From NCBI GenBank assembly GCA_030598525.1, contig JAUVPT010000140.1, forward strand, positions 1 to 5,284: 5,284 bases of DNA. Direction: 5' to 3'. The DNA is from Gemmatimonadota bacterium (GTDB lineage Bacteria > Gemmatimonadota > Gemmatimonadetes > Palauibacterales > Palauibacteraceae). Of this stretch, positions 4,847-5,284 are shown in pieces. The translations under genes and the position numbers were made by a program. The notes beneath the pieces are model-generated. The model was not told the origin of the DNA. It did no database searches and was given only the letters and a program-made list of their open reading frames with translations. How positions within the stretch are numbered: the first letter of the stretch is position 1; each line of letters begins with the position of its first letter.

Positions 4847-5284
4847 CTACGCCCTGGGACCCCGGTGGACATGCGAGTTGGCTCCCTTGAGCAGCGCCTC
4901 CGCCTCGTCCGTAGCCGGATTGCCATGGTTGGCCCGGGCCACCTCGGCCATGGAAGGCTCGAGGAGCAACATCGCCAGCAGGCCGGCTCTTTCCGGAAGA
5001 CTCCGCACGACCACGTGTTCATGGGAAGCGTGAGCTCCGTCTCCCACTGGACCCAGTCCGTCGAGGGTCGGCGTGAACAGACTGGTGACGTTTCCATCCG
5101 ACCCGCCGCCTGAAGTGCCCTGCTGAAGATCGAGGCCCAGCTCCTGTCCTGCCCGCTGAGCCGCCTTCCACAGATGCTGGTTGCCGGGCGTCCTCTCCAT
5201 GGGTGGCCGATTCATGGTCCCCGTAACGACGAGCTCCGTTCCCGGCGTCGTGGCCTCGAGCGACAGCACCGCTGCTTCGATCCG
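4847..5284 (-). CDS. M20-family metallopeptidase, C-terminal part (right edge)
   Basis: The frame is open to the window edge, so the start and N-terminal half, with most zinc ligands, lie outside. The 145 visible residues match the end of M20 peptidases of the glutamate carboxypeptidase (CPG2)/ArgE type, which remove an amino acid or acyl group using two zinc ions. Within the fragment, residues 1-30 are the end of the lid-domain sheet and the return to the catalytic domain. GGGSDGNVTS (59-68) is the family's G-x-S-D-x-N segment, which contacts substrate. GAHASHE (83-89) holds the last zinc ligand, H85, in the G-x-H-x3-E motif. A helix (about 94-108) normally ends the family; here about 35 polar residues follow, ending at a TAG. 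The substrate cannot be read from this portion. A GTG at 5269 is internal and is not the start. Confidence 0.88.
   Translation of the reverse strand, partial: RIEAAVLSLEATTPGTELVVTGTMNRPPMERTPGNQHLWKAAQRAGQELGLDLQQGTSGGGSDGNVTSLFTPTLDGLGPVGDGAHASHEHVVVRSLPERAGLLAMLLLEPSMAEVARANHGNPATDEAEALLKGANSHVHRGPRA

Overview
This is a GC-rich (roughly 60-65% by eye) bacterial window with compact genes, strong Shine-Dalgarno sites and two lipoprotein signal peptides, so the host is probably a diderm. The family mix (a five-helix membrane protein with a conserved Trp-rich motif, lipocalin-like lipoproteins, a Cys-repeat cytochrome c) recalls Gemmatimonadota or another FCB-type lineage. That assignment is an impression from family memory and is not proven by the sequence.

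Layout from left to right. (1) A small soluble protein of unknown function is on the minus strand (43-402). (2) A 265-bp divergent gap follows. (3) A plus-strand run then holds a conserved integral membrane protein (668-1570), an OsmC-family protein (1626-2312) and a dodecin (2195-2407), followed by a large inverted repeat and a separate outer-membrane-type lipoprotein (2576-3067). (4) A minus-strand PAQR/hemolysin III family membrane protein (3092-3751) converges on that lipoprotein. (5) A 322-bp divergent gap leads to a plus-strand lipoprotein cytochrome c (4074-4742), closed by a good intrinsic terminator. (6) The C-terminal part of an M20-family metallopeptidase enters from the right edge on the minus strand.

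The genes do not form one obvious pathway. OsmC and dodecin are both small stress or cofactor-related proteins and are tightly linked. The OsmC reading frame has no stop where the family normally ends. It runs through a stretch that looks like non-coding DNA and contains a plausible promoter for dodecin, then overlaps the first 118 bases of dodecin in another frame.

The most unusual item is the cytochrome. It is a lipid-anchored, single-haem c-type domain flanked on both sides by Asn-Pro-Cys-Ala-Ala pentapeptide repeats (4 units before, 7 after), giving eleven extra cysteines outside the haem site. Other points of interest are a dodecin without the usual flavin-stacking Trp, an EF-hand-like DxDxDG loop in the lipoprotein, and a two-way RNA pairing possibility between dodecin and the lipoprotein. 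I saw no tRNA, rRNA, CRISPR array, insertion sequence or phage gene.
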